Shown: positions 26,715-34,994 of the stretch, piece by piece
How positions within the stretch are numbered: the stretch's first letter is position 1
Layout: every line of letters starts with the position of its first letter
Assembly (NCBI RefSeq): GCF_002727185.1
Contig: NZ_NIZW01000008.1
Span: 1 to 64,000, forward strand
Reading direction: 5' to 3'
DNA: 64,000 bases
Origin: Rhodopirellula bahusiensis
Lineage (GTDB): Bacteria > Planctomycetota > Planctomycetia > Pirellulales > Pirellulaceae
Position numbers and translations under genes: made by a program
The notes under the pieces: model-generated
What the model was told of the DNA's origin: nothing
The model's database searches: none
Seen by the model: only the letters and a program-made list of their open reading frames with translations

Positions 26715-26746
26715 TTGACTCCGTACCACGGTACGGAGTCGATAAT
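26715..26746 (+). promoter_or_regulatory. MerR-type promoter/operator
   Basis: -35 TTGACT (26715-26720) and -10 GATAAT (26741-26746) are 20 bp apart, the over-long spacer of MerR-activated promoters. Inside lies a perfect 11-bp inverted repeat, GACTCCGTACC-AC-GGTACGGAGTC (26717-26740). The regulator gene starts 20 bp downstream, so merR and the following gene are autoregulated from here. Confidence 0.9.
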
Positions 26747-26765
26747 GCTTCCACGAGAGGGTCAG

Positions 26766-27194
26766 ATGAGTCGTTTTACCATTGGGAAAGTCGCAGAAGC
26801 CGCCGGCGTCGGCGTTGAAACGGTGCGGTTCTATCAGCGTCGCGGATTGCTTGCCGAGCCGTCGCCGGTGAGGACTTTGTTCCGGGAGTATCCGGAGAGC
26901 ACTGTTGACCGAATCCGCTTCATCAGGCGTGCGAAGGACCTTGGATTTACACTCGCGGAGATTGGCGAACTACTCGCACTTTCAGAGATACCCCATGAAT
27001 CTCGGGGCAAAGTGAAGCAGCTCGCCGAGCAGAAGCTTGTGGCAATCCGGCAGAAGCTCGTCGACCTTCAGCAGATGGAGACCACGCTATCGGGGCTTGT
27101 CCAAGATTGCAGTGGTCGCGGCTCGCTGGACGGCTGTCCGATCATCGAGGCCATGATCCATGAACCAACCAAATGTGACCATCGAGGAAATTGA
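26766..27194 (+). CDS. merR: MerR-family metal-responsive regulator
   Basis: 142 residues from ATG 26766 (good GAGGG site). The helix-turn-helix SRFTIGKVAEAAGVGVETVRFYQRRGLL and dimerisation coiled coil (about 75-110) are typical. The metal loop has Cys-x8-Cys (DCSGRGSLDGCPII), the same spacing as the second and third Hg ligands of MerR. The first Cys, normally near residue 80, is absent (SEIPHESR). Without it, canonical three-Cys mercury binding is not expected, so the inducer may be another thiophilic metal. The downstream HMA-MauE gene begins 4 bp after the stop. Confidence 0.88.
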   Translation: MSRFTIGKVAEAAGVGVETVRFYQRRGLLAEPSPVRTLFREYPESTVDRIRFIRRAKDLGFTLAEIGELLALSEIPHESRGKVKQLAEQKLVAIRQKLVDLQQMETTLSGLVQDCSGRGSLDGCPIIEAMIHEPTKCDHRGN

Positions 27195-27198
27195 ATCC

Positions 27199-27933
27199 AT
27201 GACAGTGACCGTTTCAACAAATATGACTTGCGGAGGATGCCTCGCGAAAGTTGCCCCTCTGCTGGAGAACGATCCAACGATCGTAAGCTGGGACTCTGAT
27301 CTAAATGATCCTCGCAAACTCGTTCGAGCAGAGCTTTCATCCGAGGGTAGCCCGGATCGAATCGTTGAGTTGATGAATCAAGCAGGTTTCCGGGCAGAAG
27401 TCGTCAACGAACCAAATTCTCCGAAACCAGAACAAATCGAAGATGGAAAAACGACATTCAATCTCAAGACGTACAAACCACTCCTTTTGGTTGTTTTGTA
27501 CGTCCTCGGCGGCGCATTTCTCTTGGAGTCAAATCAGGATCAATGGAATTGGATGCGATTCATGAGCAACTTCATGGGCATGTTTTTCCTCGGGTTCGCC
27601 TTTTTCAAATTGCTCAATGTCGAGAAATTTGCTGATGCGTTCGCCACCTACGACGTAATCGCTCGTCGGTCGCGAACGTACGCGATCTCGTACCCCTGGA
27701 TCGAGGTCGCGTTGGGTTTACTCTTTGTAACGGGAAGCCTCTTGACTGTCGCAAACATTCTGACTGCTGCGATCATGTCGATTGGCTTGGTGGGGGTAAT
27801 CATGGCCGTGCGAAAGAAGCAGGCGATCCAGTGCGCCTGCCTGGGAACCGCTTTCAATCTGCCCATGTCCTCAGTGACTATCATCGAAAACAGCGTCATG
27901 ATTGCGATGGCGATTGGGATGCTGGTCATCTAA
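27199..27933 (+). CDS. HMA domain fused to a MauE/DoxX-like four-helix membrane protein
   Basis: About 244 residues from ATG 27199; an upstream in-frame start at 27160 overlaps merR. An HMA metal-binding domain at about 1-68 (TNMTCGGCLAKV with the CxxC; FRAEVV end) is followed by four hydrophobic helices with WIEVALGLLFVTG and IQCACLGTAFNLPMSSVTIIENSVM, characteristic of MauE-type redox-associated membrane proteins. The Cys pair in CACLG faces a membrane edge. It could move or reduce a thiophilic metal delivered by the HMA domain, replacing MerP/MerT. Its 3' end overlaps the convergent channel gene by 63 bp. Confidence 0.82.
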   Translation: MTVTVSTNMTCGGCLAKVAPLLENDPTIVSWDSDLNDPRKLVRAELSSEGSPDRIVELMNQAGFRAEVVNEPNSPKPEQIEDGKTTFNLKTYKPLLLVVLYVLGGAFLLESNQDQWNWMRFMSNFMGMFFLGFAFFKLLNVEKFADAFATYDVIARRSRTYAISYPWIEVALGLLFVTGSLLTVANILTAAIMSIGLVGVIMAVRKKQAIQCACLGTAFNLPMSSVTIIENSVMIAMAIGMLVI

Positions 27934-28977
27934 GCGACCATCAATCTGACTGCCCATGCAAAGCACAAGCGAATGTAAGTCCGTTGACCAAGTGTTGGCT
28001 AACTGAGCGTAGCGATCCAAGAAGGCGTTTTCATTGCTGACCCGTTGGCTAGTATCTGCTTGAGCCATCTGCGAGATCAACCGGTTCGCTGTTCCCACTT
28101 CCTCCGGCGGTTCTTGCGACTTGCAAACGACAAAATGCTTTTCAGTGTCACGAAGCATTTGCAGGCTGGCGTGCCACAATCGGTCAGCAGGCTCCGTGAC
28201 TGCATTCGCGGCGGGGCCACCCGTCTCTTGCATTGCTTTAATCAACGACGCCACCTCCAAACAAAATCGCAACACGCGGCTCATGGCGTAACGGTCTTCG
28301 GCAAATCGAAAATAGTGCAGCGATGGATAAAAATGATGCGACTCCAATAGTTCCGCCATGTTTGCCGAGAGTGTGTAAAGGTCTTGGTTCAACAGTGGCA
28401 TCTCATCGGACGAAAGATACGGAACCAAGTATCGCAGGCTATCACCCGTCTGTGCAGTTCGGTAATCAATCTCGTTAGCAAATTGATTGCGACGAGAAAG
28501 CGTCGAATAGATCGAGATGACGTAAGCCAATACCAGGGTGAAAAAGCTGAAACCAAGCCCAGCCGCCAGGATGGTCAAAAGCTGCATCGCTGCGGTTTTG
28601 GGAACGAGATCACCTACCCCAAGAGTGGTCACGGTAAAACCGGCGTAGTAGATGGCCGCCCAGATCGTTGTATCCGTTGGCTTTCCGGAACTGGCAACGA
28701 TGCCGCTTCCCAACTGTGGCCAAACAATCAGGCTGAAGGCGAGCAACAACAGCGACGCCCAGCAGATCACCTGAGTCACGATCAACACCGGGCCACTCAA
28801 CAAGGTGACATAGCTCGACTGCCCGATTGATGTCTTCAACAACTTATGAAACATCCGGTTCACAAACGAAGTGACCGGCCCGGTAACCGCTCGCGGATGC
28901 AGCACCGCCATGAACGTTTCCAGGATGCTCAGAGCGACAATGATCGTCCCCAGAATGGTGAGTAACCACATGTTCAT
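27871..28977 (-). CDS. Two-TM ion channel (potassium-channel-like)
   Basis: 368 residues from ATG 28977; the upstream open frame to 29226 reads through the operator region and is not likely. TM1 lies near residues 4-26. A second hydrophobic helix lies at about 60-88. The pore segment AAIYYAGFTVTTLGVGDLVPK carries TLGVGD in place of the usual TVGYGD filter, followed by an inner helix LLTILAAGLGFSFFTLVLAYVISIYSTL. The cytosolic C-terminal 220 residues are helical with no known domain. Ion_trans_2 family. Selectivity is uncertain because of the altered filter. The C-terminal 21 codons overlap the HMA-MauE gene. Confidence 0.85.
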   Translation of the reverse strand: MNMWLLTILGTIIVALSILETFMAVLHPRAVTGPVTSFVNRMFHKLLKTSIGQSSYVTLLSGPVLIVTQVICWASLLLLAFSLIVWPQLGSGIVASSGKPTDTTIWAAIYYAGFTVTTLGVGDLVPKTAAMQLLTILAAGLGFSFFTLVLAYVISIYSTLSRRNQFANEIDYRTAQTGDSLRYLVPYLSSDEMPLLNQDLYTLSANMAELLESHHFYPSLHYFRFAEDRYAMSRVLRFCLEVASLIKAMQETGGPAANAVTEPADRLWHASLQMLRDTEKHFVVCKSQEPPEEVGTANRLISQMAQADTSQRVSNENAFLDRYAQLANTWSTDLHSLVLCMGSQIDGRLDDQHPNRHRNHDAVFDDSH

Positions 28978-29068
28978 CGTGCTGCATTTCTGGTTGGAGT
29001 ATCTGGGATAATCGGAATAATCGGCAAGCGACCATGATCGTCTCACTGCCGCCAGAACCTTCCCCTGT

Positions 29069-29085
29069 ATACCCCACCACGGTAA
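29069..29085. promoter_or_regulatory. Probable CsoR-type operator, site 3
   Basis: ATACCCCACCACGGTAA fits ATACC-N7-GGTAA. It is 46 bp upstream of the secreted-protein gene 29131-29646, which precedes a TolC-like gene, and 92 bp upstream of the divergent channel. Confidence 0.55.
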
Positions 29086-29130
29086 CGCCGATAAGACTGG
29101 GGAATCGTTCCCTCCGCTCAAGGAAGAAAA

Positions 29131-29646
29131 ATGACCGCCTATTCGTTTAAGTTTCACCGGGTCATCGCGACGGTCGTGATTGGTTTCACGTTCAGTGCGG
29201 TGACCGCACAAGACACGTTTGGACAATCGTTACCGCAGCCCGTCACGTTGGCCGCGCCCGAGATGGGCAACATGTCGGACATGTTGCAGTCGAGTTCAAC
29301 GCCCGAAATGTCCGACGCCATCGCACCCACCAATCGCAGCGTCACCGAACTGCCGGCAAGCGTTACCAGCCCCAGCGGTATCCTGCCATCGTCGACGGGT
29401 GGGCCTTTCGTCTTCGAACCACTTGCCATGTGCGGCAACGGGTGCAATCCACGTCCAATGATCGACTGCACCGGCCCGGACTATTGTGGCTGCACCAAAC
29501 GAATCTACTACGGCACCAACCCGTGTGACGACGATCCGATTTTACCGCTGCACCCGTCCGTCAACGACAAGATAACCAAACACTGGTATCAGCACGCGTT
29601 CAACATGGTGACGCGGAAGAAAGCGATTACCGAAGCGATCAAATAG
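29131..29646 (+). CDS. Secreted protein of unknown function with Cys-rich C-terminus
   Basis: 171 residues. Signal peptide 1-32. Disordered Met/Ser/Thr-rich middle (SDMLQSSSTPEMSD). C-terminal module with six Cys: MCGNGCNPRPMIDCTGPDYCGCTKRIYYG...NPCDDDP. It then has PLHPSVNDKITKHWYQHAF. No family recognised. It lies just downstream of a putative copper operator and 91 bp upstream of the second TolC-like gene, so it is probably part of an efflux or envelope metal response. Confidence 0.65.
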   Translation: MTAYSFKFHRVIATVVIGFTFSAVTAQDTFGQSLPQPVTLAAPEMGNMSDMLQSSSTPEMSDAIAPTNRSVTELPASVTSPSGILPSSTGGPFVFEPLAMCGNGCNPRPMIDCTGPDYCGCTKRIYYGTNPCDDDPILPLHPSVNDKITKHWYQHAFNMVTRKKAITEAIK

Positions 29647-29737
29647 GTTCGTACCGCATTTTTACCAAACTTTACACCTGGGCCAAGATGGCCGGGATGA
29701 GCGGATGACTCATCCTTTCATTACAACGGAGTTTTCA

Positions 29738-31204
29738 ATGTCAACGCTCAGTCGTGTCGGTCGCTTCCTGGCGTCGACGTCTCTTCTTGTTTCCGCCACG
29801 GTTGCGACCGCACAGCAGCCGATCACCGATTCCGAGCGCATCCAACGACGGGGCACGGACGTCAACAACCCTTACCCGCCGACGTCGCCGCAGGACCTTC
29901 GTCCTCGCATCGGCGAGAAATTCACCGAACCACCACCGGTCCCACCGGTTCCCGAATCACTCTCTCAAGGCATGATCGTCAGCGACGAACCCGCCCTGAC
30001 ATTGGCGTCATTGGAGTCGATGGCGTGCAGTCAAAACCCGACCCTGACCCAGGCCCAAGCTCAGATTCAAAGCGGACTGGGCAAGGCAATCCAGGCCGGA
30101 TTGATTCCGAACCCGACGCTGCAATACGTCGGCGAACAAGTCGGCGTCGGTGGGACAGCCGGCGAGTGGCAGGGGGCAGTGTTCTCGCAGCGAATCGTGA
30201 CCGCCCGAAAATTGCAACTCAGCCGTGCCAAGTTCTTGCAGCTCACGCGAGCTGCCGAGTGGCGAGCGATGGAGCAACAGTACCAAGTGCTCAATGATTT
30301 GCGGATCAGCTTCTGGATGACACTTGGGCAACAAGAGCTTGTTCAAATTCACCAAGACATTTTGAAGAACGCCGAAGACGCCGTCGTCACCTCACGCGAG
30401 TTGTACAACGCCGGTCAAGCGACTCACGCGGCCATGCATGATGCCAATATCTTGTTGCAACAAGCTCGTTTGGATCTGATGCTTGCCCAGAACAACTTTC
30501 GCCAGAACTGGTGGGAGATGATCTCGATCGCCGGGGCGAGAATGCAGCCCACTCCGTTGCTTGGAACCTTGGAAGGTGAAGTCAATCTGATTGATTTCGA
30601 TGTGGCTTTGGATCGTCTGCTAAGCGAAAGCCCACAAATCCTGGCCGCGCGAGCTAAATTGGTCGCCGACGAAATTAAGGTCAAGCGTGAGACCGTCGAA
30701 CCGATTCCGGACATTGTTGTAAATTACGGTTACGGTCGTAACCTTGAAGCCAAAGAGAATACTCACATGACGGGCCTCGCAATCGAGGTTCCGTTGTACG
30801 ATTGGAACCAAGGAACAATTCGTCAAGCAGAATCAGACGTTGTGCGTCAACGTGGCGAAATCAACCGGGTCGAGTTGACGTTGCAACGCGACCTTGCTCG
30901 CGCCTACCAAATCTATTTCACCGCGCTGCAAAACGTTCGCAGCTACCAGGAGGTGATTGTGCCAGAATCGAAACTGGCCTACGAAGTCTTACTCGACGCC
31001 TACGAGGAAGACCGTGTCGATTGGCCACAAGTCCTCGAAAGTCAAATCAAGTACTACCGCCTGCGAGCACAGTACATCAATCACCTGGTCGCGTGGCGCA
31101 GCAACGAAACGCTGATCGCCGGCTACCTGCTCAACGGCGGCTTGATGGCCCCGACTGGCCCGCAGCCTCCGGGACACATCTCGGCCGTACCGAAACCGAG
31201 GTAG
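29738..31204 (+). CDS. Second TolC-type outer-membrane efflux protein
   Basis: 488 residues from ATG 29738. A signal peptide ends near TVATAQQ. Two outer-membrane-efflux repeats follow: SLESMACSQNPTLTQAQAQIQSGLGKAIQAGLIPNPTLQYVGEQVG opens the first; DRLLSESPQILAARAKLVADEIKVKRETVEPIPDIVVNYGYGRNLEA opens the second, and long coiled-coil helices follow each. It differs from the lipoprotein 12029-13663 in having no lipobox. No RND pump is adjacent, so it may serve the CusA pump or an unseen transporter. Confidence 0.9.
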   Translation: MSTLSRVGRFLASTSLLVSATVATAQQPITDSERIQRRGTDVNNPYPPTSPQDLRPRIGEKFTEPPPVPPVPESLSQGMIVSDEPALTLASLESMACSQNPTLTQAQAQIQSGLGKAIQAGLIPNPTLQYVGEQVGVGGTAGEWQGAVFSQRIVTARKLQLSRAKFLQLTRAAEWRAMEQQYQVLNDLRISFWMTLGQQELVQIHQDILKNAEDAVVTSRELYNAGQATHAAMHDANILLQQARLDLMLAQNNFRQNWWEMISIAGARMQPTPLLGTLEGEVNLIDFDVALDRLLSESPQILAARAKLVADEIKVKRETVEPIPDIVVNYGYGRNLEAKENTHMTGLAIEVPLYDWNQGTIRQAESDVVRQRGEINRVELTLQRDLARAYQIYFTALQNVRSYQEVIVPESKLAYEVLLDAYEEDRVDWPQVLESQIKYYRLRAQYINHLVAWRSNETLIAGYLLNGGLMAPTGPQPPGHISAVPKPR

Positions 31205-31206
31205 GA

Positions 31207-31306
31207 AGAAGAGGGGGAGTCTGGGAGATGGGGAGACACGGAGACACGGAGACACGGAGTTCTGCATCTCCCAAACTCCTTGTCTCCCAGACTCCCCATC
31301 TATTTC
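31207..31306. repeat. Inverted repeat with tandem GACACGGA units
   Basis: Left arm GGGGAGTCTGGGAGATGGGG and right arm CTTGTCTCCCAGACTCCCC are nearly perfect complements. Between them GACACGGA is repeated three times. It lies between the stop codons of convergent TolC-like and CsoR genes and overlaps the end of the latter by a few bases. Probable bidirectional terminator built from a genome-wide simple repeat. Confidence 0.6.
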
Positions 31307-31602
31307 GTCGATGCGTACTTATCAAAAAGGACGATCAGCTCCTGCAAGATCGCTTCCCGCTGGGCAGCATCATCGGACGACGCCGCGTCCGACAGACTGC
31401 CAGCGAGGTGGTCCTGAAGGACGAGTTGCGCCACTTTGGAAAGTGCGCCCGACGCGGCACTAATCTGCATGACGACATCCACGCATGGTGCTTCTTCCTG
31501 CACCATGCGATCGACGGCCTCGGCCTGTCCGATGATTCTCCGAATCCGATGATGAATTCGTTTTTTGTCGTCTTCGCTCAGCATATGGCGGCTGACTTTC
31601 AC
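31300..31602 (-). CDS. csoR: CsoR/RcnR-family metal-sensing repressor
   Basis: 100 residues. RRIIGQAEAVDRMVQEEAPCVDVVMQISAASGALSKVAQLVLQDHL is the all-helical CsoR/RcnR/FrmR core: the first Cys (residue 40, in APC) and the His in the DHL motif are at expected ligand positions, though the second Cys of true CsoR (usually C-L-x at the third helix) seems replaced by LVLQDHL. These tetramers repress metal-efflux genes until metal binds. It is the best candidate to bind the five ATACC-N7-GGTA sites. The gene itself has no such site in the 58 bp upstream. Confidence 0.85.
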   Translation of the reverse strand: MKVSRHMLSEDDKKRIHHRIRRIIGQAEAVDRMVQEEAPCVDVVMQISAASGALSKVAQLVLQDHLAGSLSDAASSDDAAQREAILQELIVLFDKYASTK

Positions 31603-31660
31603 CCTGATTCGTGGCCTAAAACCGTAGTGTAGATGGTTTCGCCCGTCGCGGCATCCCCAG

Positions 31661-33172
31661 CTACATGTTCATGCCCATCATCTTGGGAGCGGCCTCATAA
31701 CGCTCTGGGTCGCCGAAGCGGCGCACGATTTCGGCAAACACGGCCCCCTTTTCGACCGGCTCGTTGCTTTCCATCACCAATTTGTAAAGGTCATCCGGCA
31801 AGACTCGCAGAACGGTCATCAAGCCCTTCACCGCCATCGGATAGTTCGCCCGCATGCCCCTGACCTCGCGACGATTCCAGATCGCCTCCATCTGGGGCAT
31901 CGTTCGCTCCATGCCCAACATCTTTTGCGGATAGCCGGGCGTGTTGAAGCCTGGATCATTGCGAGTGAAGTCAACGGCCGGCCGCGTCGATGTGTCCTGC
32001 AAGTAACGATCCACGTTCACACCTTTGCGAATCCGCGGTCCAACTTGCCGTGTCATGTGGTTCATCATGTGGTGAACCATGTGGCAATGGAAAATCCAAT
32101 CGCCAGGGTTGTTGGCGATAAACTCAAAGTTGGTCGCTTGAGCAATCCCCACAAGTGAGTTGTTGCGAGGAATCCAAGCACTGCTCGGAGTTCGTGCTCC
32201 TTCGTGGCCCGTTTCCCAATACGTGTGCCCATGCAAGTGGATCGGGTGGTGCTGCATCGGAGCAAAATTCATCAAGCGAATGCGGACACGTTCGCCATGT
32301 TTGCAGACCAGCGGTGTGGTGAGCGGCCCGCTACGTCCGTTGATTGTATGCCAGTTCCAATCCATCTTCCAACTATCAGCAACGGTCTGCGTCGGTTCAA
32401 CAAAGAAGTTTTGAAAGATCAGGCCGAAGTCACGGTCAACTGGCGGATCGTAAACCTTTTTCGGATGAACGATGAACCAACCGACCTGTCCAAACGCTTC
32501 TTGCATCGGGACATGCGAATGATAGAAGAACGTGCCTTCCTCATGGACATCGAATTCAAACACCATTGTCTGCCCCGGCTTGATCGGATTCTGCGTTAGC
32601 GTCGCCGCTCCGTCATACTGGACCGGCAATTCAAACCCGTGCCAATGGACAAAGGTGTCTTCCGGCAATTCGTTCGTTACGACAATGCGTACGCGATCAC
32701 CCTGCGTCACTTCAATCGTTGGCCCCGGCATGCTGCCGTTGTAGCCATAGACATTCATCCGATAGCCCGGCAGGAATTCTCGCTCGACTGCCATCGGCAC
32801 CAATTGGAACTCCTTCGCGCCGTTGACCATCTTCCAAGGCAGCTTATCCAAGTCCGGAGCCTCGAACGGGGCCGGACCTGTCGACGCGGGACGAAAGCCC
32901 GGCATCTTTTTCCCGATGTAATAGTCCGAATCCGGATCGTTACCGCGAGACGGCTTGAACCGACTGAAGCCATCGATTTCCGCGACTGCGTCTGATCCGT
33001 CGGGGATGCTGGGTTCAGCCGACGCGTTCCCGATCGGCGACGGAGCATCCGGGGCATTGGGCAAGTTCAAATCGCCGTTGCCTTCTTGGGCCATTGCCTT
33101 GCCCGCCAGCCCCGCGGCGGCGGCAATCGTTCCCACTTTCAAAAATTTACGTCGGTCCTCTGGATTAGTCAT
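31661..33172 (-). CDS. Tat-exported multicopper oxidase
   Basis: 503 residues. A Tat signal (RRKFLKVGTIAAAAGLAGKAMA) is present. Copper ligands are all visible: HWHGFEL (type 2/3), FFYHSHVPMQEA, HPIHLHGHTYWETG and WIFHCHMVHHMMNHM. The three cupredoxin domains are in order; a Met/His-rich end (PKMMGMNM) may bind extra copper. Periplasmic oxidases of this group (CopA/CueO/CumA type) oxidise Cu(I) to the less toxic Cu(II). A CsoR-type site lies 95 bp upstream of the start. Downstream, the csoR gene follows on the same strand 58 bp later. Confidence 0.95.
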   Translation of the reverse strand: MTNPEDRRKFLKVGTIAAAAGLAGKAMAQEGNGDLNLPNAPDAPSPIGNASAEPSIPDGSDAVAEIDGFSRFKPSRGNDPDSDYYIGKKMPGFRPASTGPAPFEAPDLDKLPWKMVNGAKEFQLVPMAVEREFLPGYRMNVYGYNGSMPGPTIEVTQGDRVRIVVTNELPEDTFVHWHGFELPVQYDGAATLTQNPIKPGQTMVFEFDVHEEGTFFYHSHVPMQEAFGQVGWFIVHPKKVYDPPVDRDFGLIFQNFFVEPTQTVADSWKMDWNWHTINGRSGPLTTPLVCKHGERVRIRLMNFAPMQHHPIHLHGHTYWETGHEGARTPSSAWIPRNNSLVGIAQATNFEFIANNPGDWIFHCHMVHHMMNHMTRQVGPRIRKGVNVDRYLQDTSTRPAVDFTRNDPGFNTPGYPQKMLGMERTMPQMEAIWNRREVRGMRANYPMAVKGLMTVLRVLPDDLYKLVMESNEPVEKGAVFAEIVRRFGDPERYEAAPKMMGMNM

Positions 33173-33267
33173 GGTGCTCCACTCAGTGTTTCAGTTCTAG
33201 GATGCTTTGCACCGATACGCTGGCGATTGCGTAACGGATTCGGGTAGGGTGCTGCCAACCCCCGCAC

Positions 33268-33284
33268 ATACCCTTGCGGGGTAA
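33268..33284. promoter_or_regulatory. Probable CsoR-type operator, site 4
   Basis: ATACCCTTGCGGGGTAA matches ATACC-N7-GGTAA and is identical to site 1 except at two bases of the spacer. It is upstream of the multicopper oxidase start at 33172 and in the intergenic space before the convergent anti-sigma gene ends. Confidence 0.7.
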
Positions 33285-33417
33285 CCGGATTTTAATTAGC
33301 GATCCGTTGGAAATCAAACAAAACCCTGGCAGGGGCGGCATGCGTTTGACAACCAATCATAACTTCGCCTTCGCAACTCACTCGCGTCAAACAACGAACC
33401 AGAAAACAGATTGGTCC

Positions 33418-34326
33418 CTAATTAGCAGCCAACAGCACATCCAACTCGGATGCGTCTCGCAAACCAATTGCGGTCGTCCTCGCATGAGAGCCTTCCCACG
33501 AGACCGCGATTCCATCCTTGCTTTTGGCAACCTGGAGCGTCTTGTCACCGCGACGAACAAGTTGCACTGGAAGATCGCCGAAGCTCACCTTTTGCGACTT
33601 GCACTTTTCAACCAACATGTAAGTTGAACCATCGGGTCGCTGGCAGACACACGCGACGCAGTTGCACCCGTCGGGGCCACAGAGGCACTCACCTTCGGCA
33701 CAGTTGCATTCCGGCAACGTCAACAAGCGAGTCGATACCAACTGAACGCCAGTCGGAAGCGACTTTTTTGCCTGAGGCCGGAACCCTAAATCCTGTTCTG
33801 CATCGTCAATCGACACCTCGGTTCCGTCGTACTTGGAGGCGAACGAATTCACTGCGAGATTGGAATCTTGGCTAAAGCCCAGCACCACGTCTTGAAAGTC
33901 GATGGGCGTTGAAGGCATGCCAGCCATCGCTCCGGCATGAGAATGCGAGTGCTGTTGTGCGACTGCATGTTCATCCGAAGGCTCAGGCTGTCGAACCGAC
34001 AACAGGATCACGACGGATGCCGCCAGCGCGGCGACAATGATTGCAACATCCCTTAGTCTTCGCCGACCGCTGGGCGTGTGATCAGGCGCGAGCTGCACCG
34101 TTGGTTGCGCCCTATTCATTCGGGCGGCAAACGTCTCCCAGGAAGGGGCTTCGGCCGCTGGTTCGCGATACTGCGTCGACAGTTTGCGAATTCCCGCGAA
34201 GGATTGCAGTTTCGTTTGGCAGGTCTGGCACGACTCCACATGCTGCCTGACTCGGTCAGCCACCTCGCTGGCGAGTTCGTCGTCGAAGTATGCCGATAGC
34301 TGTGCGGCGGCTTCTTGGCATTTCAT
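33418..34326 (-). CDS. Membrane anti-sigma factor with a Cys/His-rich periplasmic domain
   Basis: 302 residues. N-terminal zinc-finger anti-sigma domain: HxxxCxxC variant VRQHVESCQTCQTKL near 27-40. One membrane helix at about 93-111. The periplasmic part has HAVAQQHSHSHAG (120-131) and nine Cys between 207 and 242 (PECNCAEGECLCGPDGCNC, ACVC, EKC). It lies one base downstream of the ECF sigma gene, so it is almost certainly its inhibitor. The metal-ligand-rich domain suggests it directly senses copper or a similar ion outside the cytoplasm. Similar in logic to CnrY/CnrH, but the sensor is fused. Confidence 0.88.
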   Translation of the reverse strand: MKCQEAAAQLSAYFDDELASEVADRVRQHVESCQTCQTKLQSFAGIRKLSTQYREPAAEAPSWETFAARMNRAQPTVQLAPDHTPSGRRRLRDVAIIVAALAASVVILLSVRQPEPSDEHAVAQQHSHSHAGAMAGMPSTPIDFQDVVLGFSQDSNLAVNSFASKYDGTEVSIDDAEQDLGFRPQAKKSLPTGVQLVSTRLLTLPECNCAEGECLCGPDGCNCVACVCQRPDGSTYMLVEKCKSQKVSFGDLPVQLVRRGDKTLQVAKSKDGIAVSWEGSHARTTAIGLRDASELDVLLAAN

Positions 34327-34327
34327 G

Positions 34328-34855
34328 TTAAGGCTCCCACCCTAAGTCAATCAGTTGTACTTGAAGTTCTCGTCTGGCTCGATTCAATCGGGAACCCACG
34401 GTTCCCTCAGGGATGCCGACCGTCTGCGCGATCTCTGCGTAGGCTAGCCCGTCGATCTCCTTGAGCTGAAAGATTATTCGCAGCTCGACGTCAATGCGAC
34501 GCAACGCCGCGTCCAGAAGCTCGGACAACCCGGCCTGCCTTCGCGTATCCTTTCCAGTCATCGAATCCTCGTAGAATGGTTCGGTTGGATGCCGATTGCG
34601 AGAGCGGACGTGTTGCAGAGCCTGATTGACCGCGACACGATGCACCCAAGTCGCGAATGCGGCGTTTCCACCATAGGAATCAAGCTTCGACAGCACCTGC
34701 ATGAACGCATCTTGGCTCACATCATCTGCATCGGTTTCACCAACGATCCGCCGGACCAGCCGGTAGACGCGAGGATAAAACGCTTCATAGATCTCGCGTT
34801 GAGCCTCTGACTCACCGCAGATTGCTCGCTCAATGACCACTTCGTTTACGAACAT
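34328..34855 (-). CDS. ECF sigma factor paired with the anti-sigma
   Basis: 175 residues from ATG 34855, with a strong AAAGGAG site 7 bp upstream; further upstream in-frame starts exist. Region 2: IYEAFYPRVYRLVRRIVGETDADDVSQDAFMQVLSKLDSYGGNAAFATWVHRVAVNQAL. Region 4: LRRIDVELRIIFQLKEIDGLAYAEIAQTVGIPEGTVGSRLNRARRELQVQL. Translational coupling to the anti-sigma downstream (1-base gap). Predicted to direct RNA polymerase to metal-stress promoters when released. Confidence 0.92.
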   Translation of the reverse strand: MFVNEVVIERAICGESEAQREIYEAFYPRVYRLVRRIVGETDADDVSQDAFMQVLSKLDSYGGNAAFATWVHRVAVNQALQHVRSRNRHPTEPFYEDSMTGKDTRRQAGLSELLDAALRRIDVELRIIFQLKEIDGLAYAEIAQTVGIPEGTVGSRLNRARRELQVQLIDLGWEP

Positions 34856-34994
34856 CAGCACTCCTTTAGGCGACGTTTCGCCACGGGAGTGCGAATTTCC
34901 AACCATGTGCAGGGTTTAGATGATCTCGACAGGCCGTTTCTTCACGGAAAGTGGAAGAATTTCGTGGAGGTTTCGTTTCTGAAGCGAAAGCCGT

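Noticed and set aside
31220-31260. Tandem GACACGGA units considered as a CRISPR-like array
   Set aside because: Units are 8 bp, adjacent without spacers, and there are no cas genes.
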